From positions 310,001 to 374,000 of the forward strand of contig NZ_JACAWU010000002.1 in NCBI RefSeq assembly GCF_013391635.1: 64,000 nucleotides of DNA, given 5' to 3'. Every line of letters begins with the position of its first letter. Position 1 is the stretch's first letter. The translations under genes and the position numbers were made by a program. This DNA is from Natronomonas gomsonensis. Lineage in GTDB: Archaea > Halobacteriota > Halobacteria > Halobacteriales > Haloarculaceae. Below the pieces are notes generated by a model. The model worked only from the letters and a program-made list of their open reading frames with translations. It was not told the DNA's origin and did not search any database. This document shows positions 54,153 to 62,237 of the stretch, in pieces.

Positions 54153-54608
54153 CTAGGAAACAGGACGTTTCGGTGAGTCGAGGTCTTCGAGCGCCCACGA
54201 GACGATGCGGGCTTCGACGACATCGCGTGTCTCGACGAGGTCGTCCCCGTCCTCGAAGCGCTCCAGCGTATCGCGAGCGTCGTCGAGCATTTCGGCTTCT
54301 AACGGTCGCTGGTCGGGTTCCTCTCGAGTCGCGTTCAACAGCGCCTCGAAGTCCTCTCGGAGGACGAAAGACGCCCGGGCGGCGTTACACCGCGAGAGTG
54401 GGCCCATCCCCGTTTTGAGGACGAGGTCACGGACGGTGTGCCAATCGTCGGCACAGAAATGCAGCGACACCTCGCCTTCGATGTCCCGCCACGCGATGGG
54501 CTCGGAGTGTTTCAGCAACTGGACCGCACGCGGTGGGATGTCGATTCGGTGGGCGGTTTCCGGTCGGCCGCAGAGACAGCAAGGTTTCTCCGTTCGCCCG
54601 GTGTACAT
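54153..54608 (-). CDS. Hypothetical protein with N-terminal Cys cluster
   Basis: 151 residues. CCLCGRPETAHRIDIPPRAV (from residue 10) and a later HFCADDWHTV (about 53-62) hold Cys and His enough for a zinc site. The rest is helical. I recall similar haloarchaeal proteins but no function. The start at 54608 fits the Cys cluster position; the frame continues upstream through the divergent tyrS promoter without meaning. Confidence 0.72.
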   Translation of the reverse strand: MYTGRTEKPCCLCGRPETAHRIDIPPRAVQLLKHSEPIAWRDIEGEVSLHFCADDWHTVRDLVLKTGMGPLSRCNAARASFVLREDFEALLNATREEPDQRPLEAEMLDDARDTLERFEDGDDLVETRDVVEARIVSWALEDLDSPKRPVS

Positions 54609-54718
54609 ATTCGAAGTTGGGTGGGAAGACGTTTGGATGTACGGTAACCGGCTATCCGTACTCGGAGTTGAGTGTCGATGTCCATGTGGGTCGGTACCGC
54701 TACTGGACGTACCCGAAC

Positions 54719-54725
54719 GTTTTAT
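54719..54725 (+). promoter_or_regulatory. TATA box of tyrS
   Basis: GTTTTATC is centred 27 nt before the ATG at 54750, giving a leaderless message and fixing the start. Confidence 0.55.
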
Positions 54726-54749
54726 CGGCCGTCTCACGGTAGCGAACGC

Positions 54750-55787
54750 ATGGACACGGCCGAGCGGACCGAACTGGTCACGCGATTCACCGAAGAGGTC
54801 GTAGAGGTCGAGGAAATCGAGGCGTTGTTCGAGGAACGCGAGAACCCCACCGCCTACATCGGCTACGCTCCGACCGGCGAGATGCACATCGGCCACTTCA
54901 CGACGATGCGCAAACTCGCCGACTTCATCGATGCCGGACTCGACGTGACGGTGTTGGTCGCGGACCTCCACGCCCACCTCGACGACGCCAAGAGCCCATT
55001 CGAGTTGCTCGAGGCTCGCTCGGCGTACTACGAGGCGGCCATCGTGGGAATGATAGAGGCGGCCGGCGCCGACCCCGATTCGGTCTCCTTCGTCCGCGGC
55101 ACCGAGTACCAACTCGAGGAGCCCTACACGCTCGACCTCTACCGCATGCTTGCGGAGACGACGCTCTCGCGCGCCCAGCGCGCGGGCAGTGAAGTCGTTC
55201 GACAGTCCGAGAACCCGAAGTTGGGCGGACTCGTCTACACGCTGATGCAGGCGCTGGACGTGGCCGCACTCGGTGCGGACATCGCCTACGGCGGCATCGA
55301 CCAGCGCGGCATCTACATGCTCGCCCGTGAGCAGTTGCCCGACTCCGGCTACGACAAGCCTGCGTGTGTGTTCGCGCCGCTTCTGTCCGGCCTTTCGGGT
55401 GGGAAGATGTCGGCCTCAGAGGAGTCCTCGAAAGTCAATCTCACCGACGACGACGACGCCGTCGAAGAGAAGATCAACGGCGCGTACTGCCCCGCTGGAG
55501 AGGTCGAGGACAACGGCGTCCTCGAGTACCTCCGATTCCTCGTGTTCCCGGTTTTCGAGGAACGCGACGAGCTGTTCGTCGTCGAACGGCCCGAGGAGTA
55601 CGGTGGCGACCTCGTCTACGACGACTACGAAGCGGTCGAGGAGGACTTCGTCTCCGGCGAACTCCACCCCGCGGACCTCAAACCCGCTGCGGCCACCGCG
55701 ATTTCGGCGGTCGTCGACCCAGTTCGGGAGCGACTGCTCGACGAGCCGGAACTTCTAGAAGACGCCTACCCCGAAAAGTACGCCTGA
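54750..55787 (+). CDS. tyrS: Tyrosine-tRNA ligase (archaeal TyrRS)
   Basis: 345 residues, class I synthetase. YIGYAPTGEMHIGHF (HIGH, about 38-52), ADLHAHLDD (about 71), YGGIDQRGIYMLARE (about 180) and GKMSAS (KMSKS, about 218-223) are typical. In-frame codons further upstream add 26 residues unlike the family and precede the TATA box. Confidence 0.95.
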   Translation: MDTAERTELVTRFTEEVVEVEEIEALFEERENPTAYIGYAPTGEMHIGHFTTMRKLADFIDAGLDVTVLVADLHAHLDDAKSPFELLEARSAYYEAAIVGMIEAAGADPDSVSFVRGTEYQLEEPYTLDLYRMLAETTLSRAQRAGSEVVRQSENPKLGGLVYTLMQALDVAALGADIAYGGIDQRGIYMLAREQLPDSGYDKPACVFAPLLSGLSGGKMSASEESSKVNLTDDDDAVEEKINGAYCPAGEVEDNGVLEYLRFLVFPVFEERDELFVVERPEEYGGDLVYDDYEAVEEDFVSGELHPADLKPAAATAISAVVDPVRERLLDEPELLEDAYPEKYA

Positions 55788-55793
55788 GGGCTC

Positions 55794-56129
55794 TTACTCC
55801 GCTTCGGCTTCGAGCCAGTTGTCGGCCCACGCCTCGATTTCGTCGAACACTGGACACAGCGACTGCCCTTTGTCGGTCAGCGAGTAGTACGTCGCCACGG
55901 GGGCGTCCTCTTCGAGTCGGCGTTCGACGAAGCCGGTCTCTTGGAGGTCGTCGAGCACGCGAGAGAGCGTCCGCGCGTTGGCCTCCGTCGAGCGCTTCAG
56001 CTCGTTGAACCGCTTTTCGCCGTCCTGTAAATCGTGTAAGACGAGAAGACGCCACTTCGAGCCGATTTGCTCCATCGACTCGACGACCGGACAGGCCGCC
56101 TCGACTGGCGCTTGGGGAACGTTCGACAT
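55794..56129 (-). CDS. HxlR-family transcription regulator
   Basis: 111 residues. Winged helix with CPVVESMEQIGSKWRLLVL (about 12-30) and RFNELKRSTEANARTLSRVLDDL (about 40-62). The Cys near residue 12 is the redox-sensing position known in HypR-like members. The ATG at 56129 fits the TATA box 26 nt upstream. Divergent from doxX, which it may control. Confidence 0.88.
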   Translation of the reverse strand: MSNVPQAPVEAACPVVESMEQIGSKWRLLVLHDLQDGEKRFNELKRSTEANARTLSRVLDDLQETGFVERRLEEDAPVATYYSLTDKGQSLCPVFDEIEAWADNWLEAEAE

Positions 56130-56519
56130 ATCGCTCCGTACGAGGCCCTCCAATAAATATTCACGCCGACAGTGTGGTAGCGGGTTGCACTCGAACTGGG
56201 AACGTGGGTGTCGAGCACTACTGGTCGGTCACGTCGGTCAACACGAGGAACGACAAGGAGTAACAGACCGACCAAACTGACGCTTCCGGCCACAAATAAT
56301 CACTTCGGTCGGGATAGACGGCTTCGCTCCCGTGACATTGACAGTATGTGTATTCCTATCCACACAAATCCTGTGGCACCTGACACCGGTGTTACCCGGT
56401 GACGACAGTGTTCGCGAAGTGATATAACAGTTCGAATGCGTACGTGGTTGTGTAATGTTACTAAACCCCCGGCCCGACCGCATCGACTCACGAACGCCCG
56501 CAGTTACGGAGGCGAACTA
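56130..56519. promoter_or_regulatory. Divergent hxlR-doxX regulatory region
   Basis: No gene seen in 390 nt. TATA boxes: AATAAATAT at 56152-56160 (read on minus for hxlR) and GATATAAC at 56421-56428 (for doxX). Operator candidates: the perfect palindrome ACACCGGTGT at 56383-56392, and CCACA with TGTGG (inverted, 7-nt spacer) at about 56359-56375. HxlR proteins bind such symmetric sites as dimers. Confidence 0.45.
56508..56512 (+). promoter_or_regulatory. Shine-Dalgarno site of doxX
   Basis: GGAGG ends 7 nt before the ATG at 56520, so doxX is translated from a leadered message of about 70 nt and the ATG at 56520 is the start. Confidence 0.55.
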
Positions 56520-56933
56520 ATGCTGGAAAGTGCCGGTGCCGAGGTCGCGTTTCTCGTCGCTCGAATCCTCTTCGGCGGCGTCCTCGCGTTCATGGGATTG
56601 AACCACTTCATGGACACCGAGGGGATGACCGGCTACGCGGAGTTCAAAGGGTTGCCCGCACCGAAGGCCTCGGTCCTCCTCAGCGGTGGCCTGCTCGTCT
56701 TCGGCGGCATCTCGATTGCCGCCGGGATTCTTCCCACCATCGGAGCAGGTGCCCTCGCCGTGTTCCTCGTCGTCTCCGCGGTGACGATGCACGACTTCTG
56801 GAACATGGAGGGTGAAGAAGCCCAAAACGAGATGACCGGCTTCCTGAAGAACCTTTACGGTGCCGCCGGTGCCCTCGTGTTCCTCGCGCTCGCGAGCGCC
56901 CCGTGGCCCTACGCGGTCAACGTCGGCCTCTAA
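56520..56933 (+). CDS. DoxX family membrane protein
   Basis: 137 residues with four helices (about 8-26, 46-66, 70-88, 115-133). ARILFGGVLAFMGLNHF and the short amphipathic loop match DoxX/quinol-oxidase-like proteins, many of which are stress induced. Whether it interacts with quinones is unknown. Its likely regulator is the divergent HxlR protein. Confidence 0.86.
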   Translation: MLESAGAEVAFLVARILFGGVLAFMGLNHFMDTEGMTGYAEFKGLPAPKASVLLSGGLLVFGGISIAAGILPTIGAGALAVFLVVSAVTMHDFWNMEGEEAQNEMTGFLKNLYGAAGALVFLALASAPWPYAVNVGL

Positions 56934-56981
56934 GAGCGCCCCTTTTAGGTACTCGACGCCACGGTACACCTACCTTACTCC

Positions 56982-57551
56982 ATGGAACTCGACCCGGATT
57001 CCGTCGATTCGATGTATCGCACCCTTTCGACCGCCGTGGTTCCTCGCCCCATCGCGTGGGTGTCCTCGACGGACGGTGAGACCGACAACCTCGCGCCCTA
57101 CAGCTTCTTCAACGTCGTCGGTATCGACCCGCCGGTCGTGATGTTCGCGCCGGCGTCGATGAAGGATACGCCGCGAAACGCCGTCGAAACGGAGGAGTTC
57201 GTCGTCAACGTCGTCACGCCCGACCTCGCGGAATCGATGAACGCATCCTCGGCGACGCTCCCATCCGATGCAAGCGAGTTCGACCACGCGGGCGTCGAGC
57301 GCGCGCCGTCGGTGGTCGTCGACTCGCCCCGTGTCGCAGCGTCCCCGATTAGCTTCGAGTGTGTCCTCTACGATACCGTCGAGGTCGGCACGTCGACGAT
57401 GGTGCTGGGCGAAGTCGTCTACGCCCACGTCGACGACGAACTGCTCACCGACGGCAAACTCGACGTCGAGAAGTTCGACGCCCTCGGCCGACTCGCGGGG
57501 AGTCAGTACACTTACACGCGCGAGCGGTTCGGTCTCGAACGCCCCGACTGA
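56982..57551 (+). CDS. Flavin reductase-like domain protein
   Basis: 189 residues, FMN-binding split-barrel family (DIM6/NTAB). TLSTAVVPRPIAWVSS (about 14-29), APYSFFNVVG (about 38-47) and TPRNAVETEEFVVNVV are typical. It reduces flavin with NAD(P)H or acts on a flavin-linked substrate. Convergent with nothing; 48 nt after doxX. Confidence 0.87.
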   Translation: MELDPDSVDSMYRTLSTAVVPRPIAWVSSTDGETDNLAPYSFFNVVGIDPPVVMFAPASMKDTPRNAVETEEFVVNVVTPDLAESMNASSATLPSDASEFDHAGVERAPSVVVDSPRVAASPISFECVLYDTVEVGTSTMVLGEVVYAHVDDELLTDGKLDVEKFDALGRLAGSQYTYTRERFGLERPD

Positions 57552-57695
57552 CCGTCGGCACAGACGGTGGTCTCGATTCGGAGTGGACGTTCGTCCACTG
57601 ACTTCTCGGAGCGGCCCTAACGGCTGTTTGCGCCCCTCTCGACCGTCAACGAACGAAGGGGCACTTCTATTACCCTTCACGTCAGACGTTCGAAT

Positions 57696-57938
57696 ATGAC
57701 CCACACGTGCCGTAACTGTAAACGGACGTTCACAAGCAAACTGCAGTACGAACTCCACCGAGACGTCTGCTCTTCGGAGGCGCTCATCTGTGAGAGCTGC
57801 GGCGAACAGTTCTCCGAGCGCCGCGCCACCCGCGACGGGTGGCACTACGCCTGCCCGAACGAGGACTGCGACGGGACCGGACTCGGCGAGGACCTCCACT
57901 CCGTCGGCGATTTCAGCCTCGAAAAGAGCGTCCAGTAA
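57696..57938 (+). CDS. C2H2-type zinc-finger small protein
   Basis: 80 residues. First finger CRNCKRTFTSKLQYELHRDVC (C5, C8, H21, C25) and a second site CESCGEQF with CPNEDC (about 32-57). It has the look of a eukaryote-like C2H2 finger followed by a ribbon. Possibly nucleic-acid binding. TATA-like TTTCTATTAC at 57664-57673 supports the start. Confidence 0.8.
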   Translation: MTHTCRNCKRTFTSKLQYELHRDVCSSEALICESCGEQFSERRATRDGWHYACPNEDCDGTGLGEDLHSVGDFSLEKSVQ

Positions 57939-57973
57939 CGACAACCGACCCACCTGGCCCGCGTAAGCCGCTC

Positions 57974-58378
57974 TTACTGTTCGGTGAGCGCCGCGATTGA
58001 CCGACACGCTGCCCGACACACCGGCGCGTACCCCACGGCTGCAAGCGGTATCTCGAACTCGACGCGGCAGCCGCTGGCCCGTTCCTCGACGCGATGACCC
58101 GTCGCCGGTATCCGCGCCACGTCCCAACTCCAGCGACGGGTAGCATCGTCGACCGCCGTCACCTCGAAGGGGATCCACGCGCCGACGCCTCGGATTCGAA
58201 CGCGTCCCGTCGTTCCCGTCTGGATGTGCCGCTCGGAGGCCTCGACGTCGGTGATGGAGACACCCCACTCGGGCCACCGTGCGGTGTCGCACAGCACACT
58301 CCAGACGGCCGCGGGGTCGGCGTCGATGTCGCGACCGACGACCCAGCGGCGTCCGTCGGGCGTCCGTTCGAGGTCCAT
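57974..58378 (-). CDS. SRPBCC/polyketide-cyclase-like protein
   Basis: 134 residues of the START-like fold. DIDADPAAVWSVLCDTARWPEWG (about 18-40), then RVRIRGVGAWIPFEVTAVDD and WSWDVARIPATGHRVE, form the ligand-cavity pattern. Ligand unknown. Divergent from the ABC transporter over 52 nt. Confidence 0.82.
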   Translation of the reverse strand: MDLERTPDGRRWVVGRDIDADPAAVWSVLCDTARWPEWGVSITDVEASERHIQTGTTGRVRIRGVGAWIPFEVTAVDDATRRWSWDVARIPATGHRVEERASGCRVEFEIPLAAVGYAPVCRAACRSIAALTEQ

Positions 58379-58430
58379 ACCTACCGATTCGCGGGCCGGA
58401 TTTTTGTAACCGCCGCTCTACCCCTCGGCC

Positions 58431-59318
58431 GTGATAGACGTACGCGACCTCCGGAAGGAGTACGGCGAGTTCGTCGCCGTCGAGGGCAGTTCCTTCGCCG
58501 TCGATTCGGGAGAGGTGTTCGGCGTCATCGGGCCGAACGGTGCCGGGAAGACGACCACGCTGAAGACGCTGGCCGGATTGTTGGAACCGACGAGCGGCCG
58601 CGTCGAAATCGACGGCGCCCCCGCTGGCGCTCGCGAAACGCGTCGAAAACTCGGCTTCCTTCCCGAGGAGTCGCCGCTGTACGAGGAGATGACACCTCTG
58701 TCGTATCTCCGCTTTTTCGCCGACCTCTACGACGTGCCTCGGTCGACCGCCGCCGACCGGATTCACGACGCCCTCGACCGCCTCGAACTCGACCACCGCG
58801 ACCGCGCCCTCGGCGACATGTCGAAAGGGATGAAGCGGAAGGTCGCCATCGCCCGGTCGCTCGTCAACGACCCCGACGTGCTCGTCTACGACGAACCGGC
58901 CTCGGGGCTGGACCCGCTGACGACCAACTACATCATCGAGTTCACCCGCGAGTTGGCCGAGGAGGGCCGGACAGTCGTCTTCTCGGCGCACAACCTCTAT
59001 CACGTCGAGGAGGTCTGTGACCGCGTCGCCATCATGAACGAGGGCCGAATCGTCGCGAAGGGTCCACTCGAGGACCTCCGAGACCGCTACGGCGACACCG
59101 AGTACCACGTCTTCACGACCGTCGACGTACCCGACGCAGTCGCGGAGAACGGCCGCTATCGCAGCGTCGTCGATGACATGGAGTCGGTCGAAGAACTCCG
59201 AGCGACTGCGAGTGACCGCGGCGGCGAAATCGACGACATCCGAACCGTCGAACCGAGCCTCGAACGGCTGTTTCTCGACCTCGCCGAGGCCGACGACGCG
59301 CGGGAGACGGAGGCCTGA
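58431..59318 (+). CDS. ABC transporter ATP-binding protein
   Basis: 295 residues from a GTG start. Walker A GPNGAGKTTT (about 36-45), Q-loop region FLPEES, signature MSKGMKRK (about 129-136, a common variant in ABC-2 exporters and Na+ efflux pumps), and Walker B VLVYDEPASGLDP (about 149-161). It powers the two permeases that follow; its stop overlaps the first permease start. Confidence 0.93.
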   Translation: MIDVRDLRKEYGEFVAVEGSSFAVDSGEVFGVIGPNGAGKTTTLKTLAGLLEPTSGRVEIDGAPAGARETRRKLGFLPEESPLYEEMTPLSYLRFFADLYDVPRSTAADRIHDALDRLELDHRDRALGDMSKGMKRKVAIARSLVNDPDVLVYDEPASGLDPLTTNYIIEFTRELAEEGRTVVFSAHNLYHVEEVCDRVAIMNEGRIVAKGPLEDLRDRYGDTEYHVFTTVDVPDAVAENGRYRSVVDDMESVEELRATASDRGGEIDDIRTVEPSLERLFLDLAEADDARETEA

Positions 59319-61171
59319 TGCGGCCTCGAAAGCTCCTCCGCATCGCCCGCTGGGAGGCGACCAAGGGCGTCGGCGGGCTCGACCGTGGGGCGGTTGCGGT
59401 TGCCGTCGCCGCTACTGCCTTCGTCCTCGCGGTCGGCGTCGCCGTCGCTGGCGGCGGCGTCGCCCTCGAAGACGGCATCTACCGCGTCGGCGTCTCCGAG
59501 GATAGCCGGCTTCACGACCCCATCGCGGCTGATTCCTCGTTTGCCGTCGTCGAACCGGACCCCGAAGCCATCGAGAGCGGCACGCTGCCGGCAGGCGGCC
59601 GATACGACCTCTACATCGAGGAGCGTGGCGACGAAACGACGCTGTATCTGGCAGCAGAAGGGGGAGCGCCGACGGACAAGAGCCGGGCGGCCGTCGCGGC
59701 GTTGCGGGAGTCCGTCGACCGCTACAACGACCGGCGGATGTTCGAGGAGGACAACGAAACGGCCGCCTTCCCGGTGACAGTGACGATTCGGTACGTCGAA
59801 CGGGGCTTCGACGCGGGAGGTGACGGGGGCGGCGGGGGTGACTCCGGCAGCGGTGACGGTTCCGGGGGTACCGGAACCGGCGGCACCGACGGCGGCAGTA
59901 CCGGCAGTGGAGATGCTGGCGGTTCCGACGGGGAGACGACCGACGACGGGTCCATCGGCGCACCGTCGCTGGGCGCCTTCGATTTGTTCGACACCACCGA
60001 GTCGACGGGGTCGCCCTCGGACATCTCGCCGCCGTTTCCCTTCCAGTCGCTCGTGTTGGCCTTCCTCTTCGTGTTGCCGCTGAACTTCGTCATCCAGGCC
60101 TACGGCAGTTCGATGCTCTCGGAGCGACTGAATCGCCGTGGGGAACTCCTGCTCGTCGCGCCCGTCAGCCCCGCGGAAATCGTCTTCGGGAAGACGCTCC
60201 CGTATCTCGCCGCGGCGCTGGCCATTACCACGGCCGTCGTCGCCGGCCTGTGGGCGTTGGGCGGTGAGGCCGGCCCGCTGTCGGTGCTTGCGGTTCTGCC
60301 GCTTGCACTGCTGTTTCTCGCGACGACGTTCCTCGGCGCGATGTTCGCCCGCTCGTTCAAGGAACTCACCTTCGTCACCGTCACCGCGAGTACGGTGTTG
60401 ACCTCGTATGCGTTCGTCCCCGCCATCTTCACCCAGACCAGCCCAGTCGCCTTCGTCTCGCCGCTCACCGTCGCAGTTCGGGACCTCACCGGAGCGGGCG
60501 TCACCCCCGGCGAGTTCGCCTTCGCGACCGGCCCCGTCACCCTCGTCGCCGGGGTCTGCTTTCTGCTGGGGTTGGGCGTCTACCGCGAGGAGGACCTCTT
60601 CACCCAGCGACCGGTCCACCTGAAGGCGCTGGATGCGCTGGCGGGCCGTATCCGGCGGCCCCGGAGTCTCCTCTTGGTCGTCGCGTTGCTCGTCCCGTTC
60701 GTCTTCGTCGCCGAGTTGCTCGCCGTCGCGCTGCTGTTTGCCCTCCCCGTCGCCGTCTCCGTGCCACTGGTCTTCGCCACCATCGCCGTCATCGAGGAGT
60801 TGGCGAAGGGATTGCCGATATACGCGGGGTACGTCCACGGCCGCTACGACCGCTCGATGGCCGTCGCCGTCGTCGTCGGCGCGGCCGCTGGCGTCGGCTT
60901 CTTCCTCGCCGAAAAGGTCTCACTCGCCGTCCAACTCGTCGGGCTCCCGGGGACCGAGGTGGCCGACGCGGCCTTCCAGACCGGCCTCGGAACCCAAAAC
61001 CCCGCGATTATCGCACTGCTCGCAGTCGCGCCGCTGGCGCTGCACGTCGTCACGTCGATACTGTCGGCACTCGGTGCGAGCCGTGACCGGACCGGCTTCG
61101 TGGTCGGACTCGTCGCGGCAATCGCGGTTCATCTCGTCTACAACCTCGCGGTGGTGAGCCGCCTTGTCTAG
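59318..61171 (+). CDS. ABC-2 permease fused to a PrsW-like intramembrane protease domain
   Basis: 617 residues. One N-terminal helix, an extracellular part (about 48-155), a Gly/Ser/Asp linker (about 166-207), then six ABC-2 helices (about 240-420). The C-terminal 170 residues carry PrsW features in order: EELAK (about 492, EExxK), GFFLAE (about 528, FxxxE), LHVVTSILSALG (about 575) and HLVYN (about 603). The protease domain may process the exporter's cargo or a regulator. Coupled to both neighbours (1-nt and 8-nt overlaps). Confidence 0.82.
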   Translation: MRPRKLLRIARWEATKGVGGLDRGAVAVAVAATAFVLAVGVAVAGGGVALEDGIYRVGVSEDSRLHDPIAADSSFAVVEPDPEAIESGTLPAGGRYDLYIEERGDETTLYLAAEGGAPTDKSRAAVAALRESVDRYNDRRMFEEDNETAAFPVTVTIRYVERGFDAGGDGGGGGDSGSGDGSGGTGTGGTDGGSTGSGDAGGSDGETTDDGSIGAPSLGAFDLFDTTESTGSPSDISPPFPFQSLVLAFLFVLPLNFVIQAYGSSMLSERLNRRGELLLVAPVSPAEIVFGKTLPYLAAALAITTAVVAGLWALGGEAGPLSVLAVLPLALLFLATTFLGAMFARSFKELTFVTVTASTVLTSYAFVPAIFTQTSPVAFVSPLTVAVRDLTGAGVTPGEFAFATGPVTLVAGVCFLLGLGVYREEDLFTQRPVHLKALDALAGRIRRPRSLLLVVALLVPFVFVAELLAVALLFALPVAVSVPLVFATIAVIEELAKGLPIYAGYVHGRYDRSMAVAVVVGAAAGVGFFLAEKVSLAVQLVGLPGTEVADAAFQTGLGTQNPAIIALLAVAPLALHVVTSILSALGASRDRTGFVVGLVAAIAVHLVYNLAVVSRLV

Positions 61172-62207
61172 AACGACCATCGCCAGACGGGAACTCGGCT
61201 CGCTGTCCCGCGAGAAGACTATCGTCCTCGCGATTCTCATCCAATTGATTATCGCGGGCTTTTCGTCGTTCCTCGTCGTCGGTCTCACATCACTGTACGA
61301 CCCCGGTGGGGGCGGCGAGGAGATACAGGTCGCCGTCACGGGCGAGGCCGCCGACGAACTGATTGCGGCGGGCAACGAAATCGAGGGCCTGAACCCCGTC
61401 GAGTACCGGGACCGCTCCAACGCCCGAGACGGTTTCGACAGGGGTGATGCGGCGGCCGTCGCCGTCGCCGAACACCGAAACGGCCGCATCGAGGTGTCGG
61501 TGGAGGCACCGCAGTCGAGTCTCCAGAAGACGCTCGTCGTCGTTCGTCTCCGGGCGGCGCTGGAGCAACTCGAACGCAGCGAGCGACGGGACCGTGCGGC
61601 ACACCTCGACTTCGACCCCATCCCACTGCCGCCGTCGGTCGACGCCAGCCCCTACTTCGGCTTCACCTACACCATTCTCGTTCCGTTGCTCGTCTTCCTG
61701 CCGGTGTTCATCAGCGGCGCCGTCGTCGTCGACTCGGTGACCGAGGAGGTCGAACGCGGGACCCTCGAACTGCTTCGGGTCACGCCGGCCTCGCTGGTCG
61801 AAATCGTCGAGGGGAAAGCCGGCCTCATGGCGGCCCTCGCGCCGCTACAACTGCTGCTCTGGGTCGTCCTCTTGGGTGCCAACGGCATCGCCATCTCGAA
61901 CGTCCTCGCACTGGTGGTACTCACCACGGCAGCAGCAGTCCTCGCCGCAGTCTTCGCTGCCGGCTTGGCGGTCACGGTTCCCGTCCGACAGCGCGCCCAG
62001 TTGACGTACTCCTTCGGCGCGCTCGCGGCCTTCGCTGCGGCGACGGCGCTTCCAGAACACCCGGGGACGACCGTCGCCCTGCTCGCAATCGACAGCCCGA
62101 CGCTCGTGACTTACGTCCACGTTGCGGGATATGCTGTCCTCGCGGCCGTTGCGGCCGTCGCTCTCCGCGTTGGTATCGGCCGAATCGACTCCGAAACGCT
62201 CGGGTAG
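61164..62207 (+). CDS. ABC-2 type permease (NatB-like)
   Basis: 347 residues from a TTG start overlapping the previous gene by 8 nt. One N-terminal helix (about 18-42), a large extracellular loop (about 45-165), then five helices starting at FTYTILVPLLVFLPVFISG. EEVERGTLELLRVTPAS is the cytoplasmic coupling segment shared by NatB-type exporters. Forms the second half of the exporter channel. Substrate unknown. Confidence 0.88.
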   Translation: MSRTTIARRELGSLSREKTIVLAILIQLIIAGFSSFLVVGLTSLYDPGGGGEEIQVAVTGEAADELIAAGNEIEGLNPVEYRDRSNARDGFDRGDAAAVAVAEHRNGRIEVSVEAPQSSLQKTLVVVRLRAALEQLERSERRDRAAHLDFDPIPLPPSVDASPYFGFTYTILVPLLVFLPVFISGAVVVDSVTEEVERGTLELLRVTPASLVEIVEGKAGLMAALAPLQLLLWVVLLGANGIAISNVLALVVLTTAAAVLAAVFAAGLAVTVPVRQRAQLTYSFGALAAFAAATALPEHPGTTVALLAIDSPTLVTYVHVAGYAVLAAVAAVALRVGIGRIDSETLG

Positions 62208-62237
62208 CTTTTTGCTCGGGGCGAGCGTCGACCCGCT

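Noticed and set aside
56970..59108. A 712-codon open frame on the minus strand.
   Set aside because: It runs antisense through the flavin reductase, zinc-finger and ABC ATPase genes and across a real minus-strand gene; the product is low-complexity and Arg/Val rich.
59156..60838. A 560-codon open frame on the minus strand.
   Set aside because: Antisense to the ABC permease-PrsW gene, with Gln/Arg/Asp repeats generated by reverse reading of Leu/Val codons.
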